Position numbers and translations under genes: made by a program. From NCBI GenBank assembly GCA_029449235.1, contig JANATG010000005.1, forward strand, positions 1 to 64,000: a DNA stretch of 64,000 bases. The letters run 5' to 3'. Positions within the stretch are counted from its first letter, which is position 1. Each line of letters starts with the position of its first letter. The notes beneath the pieces are model-generated. The model had not been told where the DNA came from. It did not search any database and was given only the letters and a program-made list of their open reading frames with translations. Origin of the DNA: Linnemannia schmuckeri (lineage: Eukaryota > Mortierellomycota > Mortierellomycetes > Mortierellales > Mortierellaceae). Shown here in pieces: positions 50,868-61,416 of the stretch.

Positions 50868-53247
50868 TATTGTCGATTCAGTCGCGGTGTTTTTGTTTGA
50901 AGGTTACTGACGATGAAGTTGATGTGGAGGATGGGAGGAAAGTGGTGCAAAAAGATGGGTGTAAAGGAGGCTGTGAAGATAAGAAAAGGTGGCAAAGGAA
51001 ACAAAAAAGGAAGTAAGAAACGCGTCTTCGTTTGCAGAGAGGGACAAAGGAAGTTGGTGGCTTTGCTCACTTCCTTTTTTTTTGTATTTTTCACCGTTGT
51101 GTGGTTTTGACTTTGATGAAGCATTGCTCCTCTCCTGTCCCTTTGTCCCCTGTTGACCACCACCTTAGCTTTTATCTATTGTTCTTCCTTAGATGTGGTA
51201 ACAATGGATTCTTGATTCGAAGCGACGATACGTTTTTACTTTAAGGGTGTCGACCTTCCTGCACACACGGAATAAAAAAAAGGCATTCTCGCAAAAGAGA
51301 TACAAGGAGCGGTTGACGATGATGGTGGCGTGTATGAACAAGAATAAGCGAGGCAAGTCTATTTTTTTTTTCATCCGTCCACCGCCATGTTAATGCTTGC
51401 AATGATAGGAACAAAGCGAATGCGCGCTGCTTGCGCCCTGTCTGTCCTCACCTTTATCTCTCTACTTTGCCACCACTGTATTATCCATTCTGCCTACCTG
51501 CCTGCCTGCCTTGCCGAAGCTTCCTTGCCCTGTTCCCCTCTGTGCCCTGCTCTCATTTTCACATATCCCTTTCCCTTGTCCACTTTGTACCCTTTGTCCT
51601 CCTTGTCACACGTTGCCTGCGGTTCCTTCTTAGTTCCAATTTTGACTCCTCTCCTCCTCCTCTTCCTCCTACAAACACACGCCCATCATCATCTTTCTCT
51701 CTTCTTTTCTTTCTTCTCCTTCTTCACCATCCTTCCACCCCTCTCGCCCTTCACCTTTTCATTACTCCTCCTCTAAACTCCCACATCCGCTTCTTCTTTT
51801 TACTTACACTCTTTCACTTTATTCTCTCAGGTGAGTCTCATCATCATCCCTCTCCTTACTCTCATTCTCGCTCTCGCTCCCACCGTCATCATCACCTATT
51901 CGCTCGCTCTTCTTTACACCACATATACACATACACTTTGTCTCTCGTTCACCGCGACTTGTACTATTACAACAAGCAACAGCAACAACTCCCTTCTAAT
52001 CTTCAGTGTTCTACCTTCATGTCTATATGGGCTATCTTCGTTTCTCACTCTTCACTCTTCACTCTCTACTCCAAGAGCTCTTTTTTTTTCCTTGGATTAT
52101 TATTACCATCCATATTAATTGTTATTTTTGAAGGACGACGACAAGTTGGCTCTCGAGTGTACCTCCCTCCCTCTCTCTGTCCTGTTCCTCCCTTCCCTTC
52201 CTCCCTTGCACTCTCACTCCGTTCTCCTCTCCCTTTTTATGTGTGCGTGACATATTTTTATATATGTCGCCCTCGTCGTCCTTTTATTCTCGTTCGCTCT
52301 ATGTCCGTTTAATATTTTTAATGTGTTATTTGTTAGACCATAACCCAGACCATAATCCATCGATTATTCCCTTCCACCGTCGACTCTCTTCTTTTTTTTC
52401 TTTCTTTTCTTTTCTTTCTTCTCCCTCGTCACCAAGTGAGAGGCTGTGAGTGAGTAAGTGTGTTCACCCCTTCCAGCCAGTCAGTCAGTCAGTCAGTCAG
52501 TCAGTCAAGTCAAAAGCCTCTTTTACTCCGCCCTTTTTTTATACATTTCCACTCGCCCTTTTTTTTTATTTTCAGTCCAGTCTCGGCTATGATACACTGA
52601 GTGAATGGATGAATGAGGCCACATACACATATGTATGCAGAGAGTCAGACAGATAGACGGACAGACAGGCCTTTGTTTAAAATATGGAACAACAACACTC
52701 TTTTGCGTCTCTTTTTCCTTTTTCCTTTTAATCCCTTTGTATCCACTCACTAACTCACTCACTCACTTACTACACTTCCACATACACTCACACAGCCAGC
52801 CAACTCACGCCCTTTTTTCTTCCTCTTCTTGCTGCACAGCCTACTACTTCCACCACCATTCACTTCCACCCTACGCCCATTCACTCCTTTCAACTTTCAT
52901 TCAGCCCTTCGTTTCAAACACACATACCACACTCGTACGTTCGTTATCCTTACTTACCTCAGGAGACTCTTTTTACGAATGTGAATTCCCGACCAGTTGT
53001 CGCATTCTCCATACCATCTACTCATACAATGGAAGCACCTATTCCTCATAGCCTTCCTTCCCCTTCTTCGTCTTCATTCTCTTTCGTTCACAAGCACTTT
53101 CTCTGCCTAAATGCACGCTAAAAAAATTCTCTTCTCATCACTAAATACAAAACGACACTCGGGATCATAAAAACCAACACTCCCCACTAACGAATTCCGA
53201 TTCTTGTCTTCTTAATACCCCATTAGAAAAACTAACAAAAACAAATC
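50868..53247. other. Divergent promoter region, pyrimidine-rich
   Basis: Lies between the divergent nucleoporin and RHO1 start codons. From about 51430 to 53200 the plus strand is strongly C/T-rich, as in promoters and long 5' UTRs of highly expressed fungal genes. A good splice donor (CTCAG|GTGAGT, 51831) hints at a 5' UTR intron, with possible acceptors near 52792 or 52963. A (CAGT)n microsatellite lies at 52477-52507. Long frames here are low-complexity Ser/Leu/Pro artefacts. Confidence 0.55.
52477..52507. repeat. (CAGT)n microsatellite
   Basis: About eight tandem CAGT units in the presumed RHO1 leader region. Confidence 0.9.
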
Positions 53248-54748
53248 ATGACTGAAATCCGCCGAAAGCTCGTTATTGTCGGTGATGGTGCCTGTGGAAA
53301 GACCTGTCTCCTCATCGTCTTCTCCAAGGGAACCTTCCCCGAGGTGAGTCCTTGTTATTCGCCTTGCTGAAAAAGGAGTGATAAAAAGAGTGGCAGAAAG
53401 AGTTACATCCAGAACGATAAACAGAATGACAGAATGTACGACACAGAGAGAACCACAGACAGAGCGACGGAGAGAACGATAGAATGACTGAGAATGTCAT
53501 AACTTTGTTGCTCAAACATATCACGATCGAAAATACGAAGGATAGAAGGGTGCTGTACCTTGCCGCTGCGTCCTCCTTCTCTCTCTCATTCTGGACTTCA
53601 CGCTCGACTATACCTCCATTCAAGTCTTCACACTGGAAAACAGCAAATAACGCCGAAAACAAAGTTGCTCTTGCTCAATCGCTTACCTTCATTTCATTCG
53701 TCTGCCGTTGATAGATTTACGTTCCCACCGTCTTTGAGAACTACGTTACCGATGTTGAGGTCGACGGCAAGCACGTCGAGCTCGCCCTTTGGGATACCGC
53801 CGGTAATCTATGAAACTATGATATGATGTCGCCTTCTATTATTCATTACCACCATCTTGAGCATCGTCGCATCACGGCAACATGGTATCATACCATGCAA
53901 ACACAACTAGTACATTCTTTCCTAACCACGCACATTGCTCTTCCTCGTTTTTTAGGCCAGGAGGATTATGACCGTCTCCGCCCTCTCTCTTACCCCGACT
54001 CGCATGTGATTCTCATCTGCTTCGCCATCGACTCGCCTGACTCGCTCGAGAACGTTCAGGAGAAGGTAAGAACAAGGAACAAAGGAATAAAGGAACAAGG
54101 AACAAAGGAATAAAGGAACAAGGAACAGGTCATAATGTCGTGGAAGGCCAAAAAAAATGGTTTCGGCTCTAACCAAAAGTGCTATTTTTTCTTATCTTAT
54201 AGTGGTTCTCCGAGGTTCAGCACTTCTGCGGTGGTCTCCCCATTCTCTTGGTTGCCTGCAAGAAGGACTTGAGATACGATCAGCGCACCATCGAAGAATT
54301 GAGGAGGATCAACCAGGCCCCCGTCTCCCCTGAACGTGTATGTGGATGGCAACCCTTTTTTTTTTTGCTCAACAACAACCACACCACCGCCACCATCAAT
54401 CAACAGACCCGTTTTCCTTCCCCTATGACACCTCCATTCAACCTCTCCACCCCCTTTGTTTTTGTTGTTACTGATTTGTTTGTTTGTTCCCTTTTCCTTT
54501 TTTCCCCAACGGACGAATGCCCTTTCTCCTATTCTAATTCTGTCATCGCGTTTTCTTTTCTCTTGTTTTCTCAATCAATACGATAGGGCGCTGAGATTGC
54601 TCGTCATATCAAGGCTAGGGATTACCTTGAGTGCTCTGCCAAGACTGGCGAGGGTGTTCGTGAGGTCTTTGAGGGTGCTACCCGCGCATCCTTGTTGGCT
54701 AAGCCCAAGGGTGGTCGCAGCAAGAGCAAGACCTGTCTTGTTCTTTAA
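53248..54748 (+). CDS. RHO1: Rho1 small GTPase
   Basis: Membrane-bound GTPase that in fungi controls cell-wall glucan synthesis, the Pkc1 pathway and actin polarity. Exons: 53248-53343, 53715-53802, 53956-54065, 54203-54337, 54587-54748; 591 nt, 196 aa, all GT-AG. P-loop GDGACGKT (12-19), switch I TVFENY (37-42), DTAGQ (59-63), VACKKD (115-120, the usual NKxD position varied as in RhoA-type proteins), Rho insert region near 123-137, ECSAK (158-162), basic stretch and CAAX box CLVL (193-196), which predicts geranylgeranylation. Full length and intact. AATAAA is present about 210 bp after the stop. Confidence 0.97.
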
Positions 54749-55203
54749 GCTGGCTTCTCTGCAGGACAACCAACCGTATGGTTGACCAAAGAACGTTGTT
54801 GGGCTTGTCCCCCTTCCTTTCCTTCGACAGCCTACACTCTTTTTTTTCTCCCTCTATTGACCCTACTTACTATTTTTTAGCCCACTTATTTTCACTTTTC
54901 TTGATCTCCTTTATCCTATTACCCTTCAATGCAAAAGGATCTGGTACACCTAAAAAAAACACAATAAAATCAGACGTTCACACCCTCAGAATGCACGTGA
55001 CCAGTTGACCTTCTGTGCAAGATGGTGGCGAAAAAGAAGCAGATTCGAGGGCGTTTGGCTGGCTAGGAGCCTGGCTGAGTCTCTTTTCTCGCTTGTTCAT
55101 ACTCTGTGTCTGTCGCTTACTCGTACACACACTTCTTTTCTTTTCCTTTTAACTCTTTCGTCCTCTTCCTTTCACCCGCGCAAACAACACACATACAATC
55201 ACC

Positions 55204-57178
55204 ATGGCTTCAGTCAATCAGGACACCGCCTCTGTTGTGCTCAATCAGCCCAACAACTCTGGCTTGCTCATCGCTATGTACGTACATCCATCACCATAGA
55301 CAGACACACTAGGACGAGGACACAACGCCAGTCGACAGTGGTGGCGTAGTAGTACGCGTCATTGTCCATTCTCAAGGATGTCCCCCAAAATCAAGTCAGA
55401 ATCTGCGTTCGCACTTTAGAGTATCCCTGTCACTCTCCCTGCATCCCCGGAGAGGAGGCGAAAACAGAAACAAAGGGACGTGAGATGTCGCTTTGTGGAC
55501 TTTTTTCTATCCGGCGTCAGGACGGCCTCAGTTCAACGTCCAGCAAACTGTGGCGGACATGGAAGCGTATGAGTCGACAACAACTCAAAACGAGTCGTCC
55601 ATTCTATGGACAGTAAGAAGACTTGATTTCAACTCCATATACAAAGCCTGAAAGGCAATTCTAACATATCTGTCCGCCTCTATTGCACCGATAGCCATCC
55701 TTTGACTCTTCTAAACATCTCAGACCACTTTACACGCACCGTCATCCAGCAGGCCAGCCCTGGTCCAGTTCATGGTACGGCTACAACAATTCACTATGCA
55801 TACCAAGGACAAACGCCTCGGGATTCATTTTTTACTCTGCGCTAACAACCCTGTCGCCGCACTTTGTACTTGTTGCCATTAGTGATTGGAGCTTTGTTAG
55901 GCATTCAATCTGGACGAGAGGTCGAGATTTTCAATTCGTATGAACTGCAGTTTGCGATTCAGCCTGACGGCTCCATTCGCATTCATGAAGAGTACTTTGT
56001 CACCAAGCAGGAACAGTGTAGGTTGAATGAGTACCAGAGGACAATATGCAGGAATATTAGCTTGTCGTCGGAAACTATATTCTGTACTCACGAGGTTAAC
56101 TCTTGATATGATACTTCATCGATAAGTCCGCCAGGTGTTCCCTTCGTATGATTTCCTGGGATGGTACACAGTGGGTCGCAAGCCCTCTATGATTGACATT
56201 GATGTTCTCCAACAGGTAAGGCTTTTTTTCTGTCACAGGCCACTACGTTCGTTTGAGCTGTTTATAGTCACGCGTTGACCATCCTTCCTACTGCTATAGT
56301 TGATGACATACAACGAGAGTCCACTGTTCCTTCAGATGGACCCTAACGAGGTTCCCACACCAGCGCGGTCTCTTCCCATCACTGTTTACGAGTCGATCGT
56401 TGATATTGTTGATGGCCAACCTCAGCCAATGTTTATCAAAGCAGCCTACAAGGTCGAGACAGGAGAGGCGGAGCGAATTGCTGTTGACCATGTTGCCCAT
56501 GCTGCCACGCACCAGGAGGGAGAGAGCTCGTTGGTGAACCATCTTTCAGGACAGCAGAACGCCATCAAGATGTTGGATACACGCATCAAGCTATTGCACG
56601 AGTACCTTCAGGACTCTGTCAACGGTAAAAATAACTCTGGTTGGACAAATTTTTGTGCAATGGATATTTGTAAACCTAAATAACTAACAACAAGCCCCTG
56701 CACTATTCTAGGAAAGGTGCCCAAGGACCATGATTTGGAGAGACAGATTTCGAGTCTTTGCAACCGCCTCCCAACCATCTCCGGACAAGCATTCGAGGAG
56801 GAGTTCATGACGGTAGGTAGACTCCTTCATATGGTTTCCGCTGTTGTGGATACCTTCGTACAGGAAGGCTATATTTCGACCGCACAGAATGACTAACCTA
56901 CGTGTTTGATATTGTAGGAATACAACGATGTCCTGTTGACATCTTACCTGGCAACGGTGACAAAGGGCATTCATGCCATGAGCGACGTAAGTGGAACTAC
57001 AGTGATAATTCCTAGGCTTTGTCTTAATCTATGTGATTCTCACTTTGAAAAGTGAAGTTACTAACGGTCGAGATTAATTACTTCTTGAATGCTGTAGATG
57101 GTTGACAAGTTCAATGTGGTTGCCAGCCAGAACAGCCACCACGGCCAAGGTCGTGCTCGCCGTGGACTGATGGGGTAA
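55204..57178 (+). CDS. CSN6: COP9 signalosome subunit 6
   Basis: Non-catalytic MPN-domain subunit of the COP9 signalosome, which removes Nedd8 from cullin ubiquitin ligases. Exons: 55204-55277, 55695-55774, 55883-56017, 56127-56215, 56300-56624, 56712-56812, 56918-56986, 57098-57178; 954 nt, 317 aa. Matches the CSN6 pattern: HPLTLLNISDHFTR, VIGALLGIQSGREVEIFNSYEL, FLGWYTVG, ESIVDIVDGQP, AERIAVDHVAH and MVDKFNV. The JAMM metal ligands (HxH...SxxxxxD) are absent, as expected for CSN6 rather than CSN5. Intron 3 seems to use an AAG acceptor (GATAAG|TC), which restores the FRQVF segment. A short upstream ORF starts at 55021. Confidence 0.93.
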
Positions 57179-57654
57179 GCGTAGGGAATATCTGCGTCCA
57201 TGAGATCACCCGACAATGGACATATTTGAAAATATCTTTTAGCTGTAGTCGATAAACATACTGAAAAGACATTAGATTTAATGCACAAGTCGATGTCTAT
57301 GAACAGAAAGAAGAAAATATTCTTTTACGCACATTCACTGTTCCTTCATTTTTGTTTTCTTCTGGCAAATTTCCATGCTTGCAAAATCTACTCTTGACTG
57401 GAAGAAATGTGCCATCCCTATCCGCGGACAATGGGCTTTGCATGGGTAATGGCGAGTGGTAGGTAATGCTGAGTGAGAAGCAAGTAGGACTTTTTCCTTG
57501 AAGCAAGCGGTTACCAACATTTGTACGATATTAGCACCTTTTGTTTTATTTTTTACCTCGGATGAGGGCAATAAGAAAAAAGCGAGTAAGCCGAAAAACA
57601 GCATGGTATACTGTTGGAAGTCATAGTCGAGGGGCGAGAAACCGGTCGGACCCA

Positions 57655-58060
57655 GTGACCTGATCGCGATTTCGATCCTTTTGCCTGGGTAATACGAGAT
57701 TTTCCTCGGCTGCTACCTAATCAACGACAAAGAAGTTGGTTGGAAGGAATATTTAGAGGCTACACTTCCAATGAACAATATGGAATAAGTAAATCTTTCA
57801 TAAAATAAAATAAAATAAATGAAAACAAAACTAACTCTGTGAGGTTGAGATGCACATGGAAGGGGATCATAAAGTCTCCAAGGGAGGCGTATTTAGGAAC
57901 ATTGTTAGCAAACATGTTTCGATATCTCGTCAATGGACAATCCGATCACCGTTCTCGTCCCGTCAGGTTGTGACAAGGCCGCCGAACGAGTTGAATTTCC
58001 ACTCATGGAGGATCTCTGGGCCATTGACTCCTTCCTGCGTGTTCCTTTGGAGATATGACA
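57655..58060 (-). pseudogene. Decayed coding repeat, copy R1
   Basis: On the minus strand, fragments in shifting frames resemble R2 and R3: RDENGDRIV, then RDIE, then NNVPKYA and DFMIPFHVH. Stops and frameshifts break it. Family not recognised. Confidence 0.5.
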
Positions 58061-59129
58061 TAAGAATCCTCTTTTTTTTTAGTGATTAGACGGTGACTAT
58101 GAGAGGTCAAAGTGGTTGTGTGGAAGAGAATGAGGAGGGGGAGCATGAAAAGCTGAAGAGTGAGAGAGAGAGCGAGGAACAAGGAAGGAAGAACAAAAGG
58201 TATCTGCATGAAAAAAACACGCCGCTATTGTGTGTTTGTGTGCAAGTGTGCCATTGTTTGTTGTTGTTTTTTGATGTTATGAGAGGCAGTGCCTTCTGTT
58301 CTCTGTAAATGCAAAAAAACTCGGTAATGCGGCGTTGTTGACGGAGTAGCAGTGAGCTAGACAGTCGAATTTGTCAATACAAAGTGGAGCATGCTCTGAC
58401 TGGCAGGCTAATGGATATGGGAGAACACAATTCGAGAAACCCTTCCTGTCAACGACACACACATTCTCACCGACTACAATCGAAATTCAGGTACGGTCAT
58501 CAAGTGGTTTCAGTCCTCACTTTCGGTCCTCGAGTTGCTCATGCAATGTTGGTACGTCTCTCCACCTCTTTTTCTGTAGTGCACTCTCTTTTTTTCATTG
58601 ACTTGCCGGTTGTATCACACTTTGGACACGCATTGGAGCGAAAAACATGCAAACATGCGATGTATGCTAAATTTTTATCGCTTTAGTGTGAGTGGAAGAA
58701 AACGTTTTTTTTAGTTTGGCACTTCTCATTTTTGATGCCGATTGCCCTCACCGGATTGTGTCAATGGGTGTTAGTTACTGTAACAACATCTGTCAAGTTG
58801 ATTAGAAGACAAAGAGGGCCGTCAATTAAACTGTTCACGTTCCCGGCAGTTTTTTCACGTTGACCGGAAGTTGGCTGCAGTTACTGTGGCTATTGTTGGC
58901 ATTGTTGCTGACAGGTTAGTGTGTGGCGACTGATGTCAAAGCTTCGACAAGTGCGGGTGGGGTCGCTGTGAGGTGGTATTACTCACCTTTGCTCTTCGAC
59001 TTTGGACACCAAACCCCTTTCTCGATCGATAATGACAATAATAACAGTGACGAGGCAGAGAATCAAAGTGGGGGGCGGATCATAGCTGATGGTTTGTGAT
59101 CTGTCAGAAAATCACCATGCAGATCCCTA

Positions 59130-59500
59130 GCTAGGGTTTCGATCCTGTCCTTTGGGTAGTAGGAGATTCTCCTTGGCTCCTTCCTAATGCCGATCAGAGT
59201 GTGGGGATGAATGTTTAGGTTGTATCCTTCAAATAAACAGCTGAGAACAATATAGACACGTAAGAAAAATATGGCTTACTCAGTGGGGTTGTTGTGGAGG
59301 TGGAAGGGGATAACAAAGTCGTCAATCATGGCGTATTTGGAGCCTTGTTGTCAAACATGTTCTCGATATCTCGCCATAGCACAATCCGGTTGCGGTCTTC
59401 ATCTTTTCGGGTCACAATCAATCCGGTTTGCTTATCGACTTTTCATTCCTGCATGACTTCTGGTCCATCGATTCTTACTTGGCTGCTCCTTTGGTCTTTG
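59130..59500 (-). pseudogene. Decayed coding repeat, copy R2
   Basis: Minus-strand peptides VTRKDEDRNRIVLWRDIENM and, after a frameshift, KYAMIDDFVIPFHLHNNPTE. The downstream non-coding flank also matches R1 (GTTTCGATCCT...GTA motif). Confidence 0.55.
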
Positions 59501-60584
59501 TGGTACGACGGTTTCTTTCTCATTTGCTGCTGTTGTTGTTGTCGAAGTATCTATATGTGTGTGTGTGCGTGTGTGTGGATTGGAAGGTAAGGGTGCTAAG
59601 TTAGAAGAGACAGAATGAGTGATGAAGAATGAGAATTAGACTTGAAAGAATGAAGAGAGGCAGCCATCGCTTTTTATATGGTCTCGGCATGTTCATTGCG
59701 CTGCATTGAAAATCCTCGGCGGTAACAGAGCGGCACATTCATTTCTTTTCGTTGCACCGCCCATGGGTACAAAACAAATATGCGTGTTGACGACAAACAC
59801 ACGTTGCTGCTATGGCCATCATCACACGCACCATCATCACCTTAACTTAATCTCCCTGTCGGTCCTCATACACGCGACGTTTTGCTCATCAGTGCAAATG
59901 TACTCTACTCAGTTCATCGCCACTTCTTTTTATTTTCTCAACGGCGCCATTTCTTATTACTTTTATGCCACCTGCTCTTCGCTCTTCTATACGCGACGTG
60001 GTAAACTAATACCATGGTTGGTGGTAATTGGCGGTTGACAGTGAGTAACAAGAGAAAGCTAGGACGAGTAATTATTTCACTGTCGCTAAACACACGCGAA
60101 CATTCGCGCGTATGCTTCAGGTGCGCGTAAAAGGACAATTTTTTTATTTATTATAATCTCTACCCGCACTGGATTATGTCAAATAGGTGTATTTTCTCAA
60201 ACAATCCTCCTTTCTAGCTGCCGGCGAGTGGGTTGTGCTGAAGATAACTACGGGAAACGATAGTGCCGTCAAATGCTTACGTCCCCAGCAGTCTGTTTGT
60301 TGGCTATGGGTTGGCTCTGCGATTGCAGCTGTTGTGGCTGACAGGATGATGTATGTAGATGGCAATGGCAAGACTCGCTTCCGATCCTGCTTTTGATGGC
60401 CTCGATAACTTCGGGAGAAACCTCGAGATGGTATGGTTTATTCTTGCGCCTCGACGACGACGAATCGCTGACGCCCGAGCTTTGATAGAGGGCGATAACA
60501 ACGAGCGAATAAACCGAGATACAATATGTGGTGTGATAAGAATATGCTCTGAGGACTTGGGGGCCGGTGGAGTCCAGAAACATG

Positions 60585-60915
60585 GCCATGAATTCGATCC
60601 TTTCATTTGACTATACAAAATTCTCTTTGATTCTTTCTACAGCAAGAACGACAAAAGGGAGAACGCGGCGATTTGGTTATTTGCTGCTTCAACTGTATAA
60701 ATCAACCATTCGCAACAGCAAGCTGCAAAAGTTGGTGACTTGATCTCACACACTAGGTAAGATTCTTGTGGAAGTGGGAAGAAGTGTTGGATTCTTCGAG
60801 GACGGCATATCTGGTGACACTGTTAGTGAACATGTTCTCGGCATCCTTCCAGAACAAGATCCGGTCGCCGTTCTCGTCCACTCGGGTTACAATGTGTGCC
60901 ATCCGTTTGAGGAAA
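60585..60915 (-). pseudogene. Decayed coding repeat, copy R3
   Basis: The minus strand has the least broken version: IVTRVDENGDRILFWKDAEN followed by MFTNSVTRYAVLEE, then it diverges. Might be an exon of an unrecognised gene rather than a dead copy. Confidence 0.5.
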
Positions 60916-61416
60916 ATATACCCCGCCTAAAAAACTTCTCCGCTTCGTTCCGTTGTCGAAAAGGGACATCTTTCTTGTATGTTTTGTGTAGGTGTGTTGA
61001 AGAGCGAGGGTGAGAAGTTGAATGAGACTGAACGAGGGCGAAGGGTGAAAATGAAAAGAATTGAAGAAAAAGAAAACCGCCAATTTTGACATGCATGTAT
61101 TGGCTACGGCACAACCCCCCGTTGATAACAAAACGGCGCTTTTACTGCTTTTTCTTTCAGTCTTTGTTGCACCGCCCAAGGGAAAAAAAAATGAACGGGC
61201 ACCAGCAAGAAGCGCATGTCGCGCGATATGAAGTCATATTTCATGCAAATTTGGAGGAGGAGTGATAACATTAGTTTTTATATATTTGCGTTTAAAAAAA
61301 AAAGTCAAAAGGTAGAAGCGTAAAAGATAAAAAACGAGATAACATGTGTAGACGAGAGGGTAAAAACGCGTTAAAATGAACAAAGTAAAATATTCGAATC
61401 CAGAACATCGTAACGT

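Larger units (their letters stand above)
57179..61416. other. Gene-poor tract with decayed local repeats
   Basis: No intact gene recognised between CSN6 and PMA1. It carries three diverged copies of one segment (about 57655-58060, 59130-59500, 60585-60915), a second pair of related segments (about 58740-58920 and 60165-60350), and short AT-rich spacers. Confidence 0.6.

Noticed and set aside
51431..52312. Plus-strand frame of 293 codons rich in Ser, Leu and Pro
   Set aside because: Made of C/T-biased leader sequence upstream of RHO1; no domain and no complexity.
53344..53714. Separate small ORFs between the first RHO1 exons
   Set aside because: They lie in intron 1, bounded by GTGAGT and TAG sites that join the conserved Rho sequence exactly.
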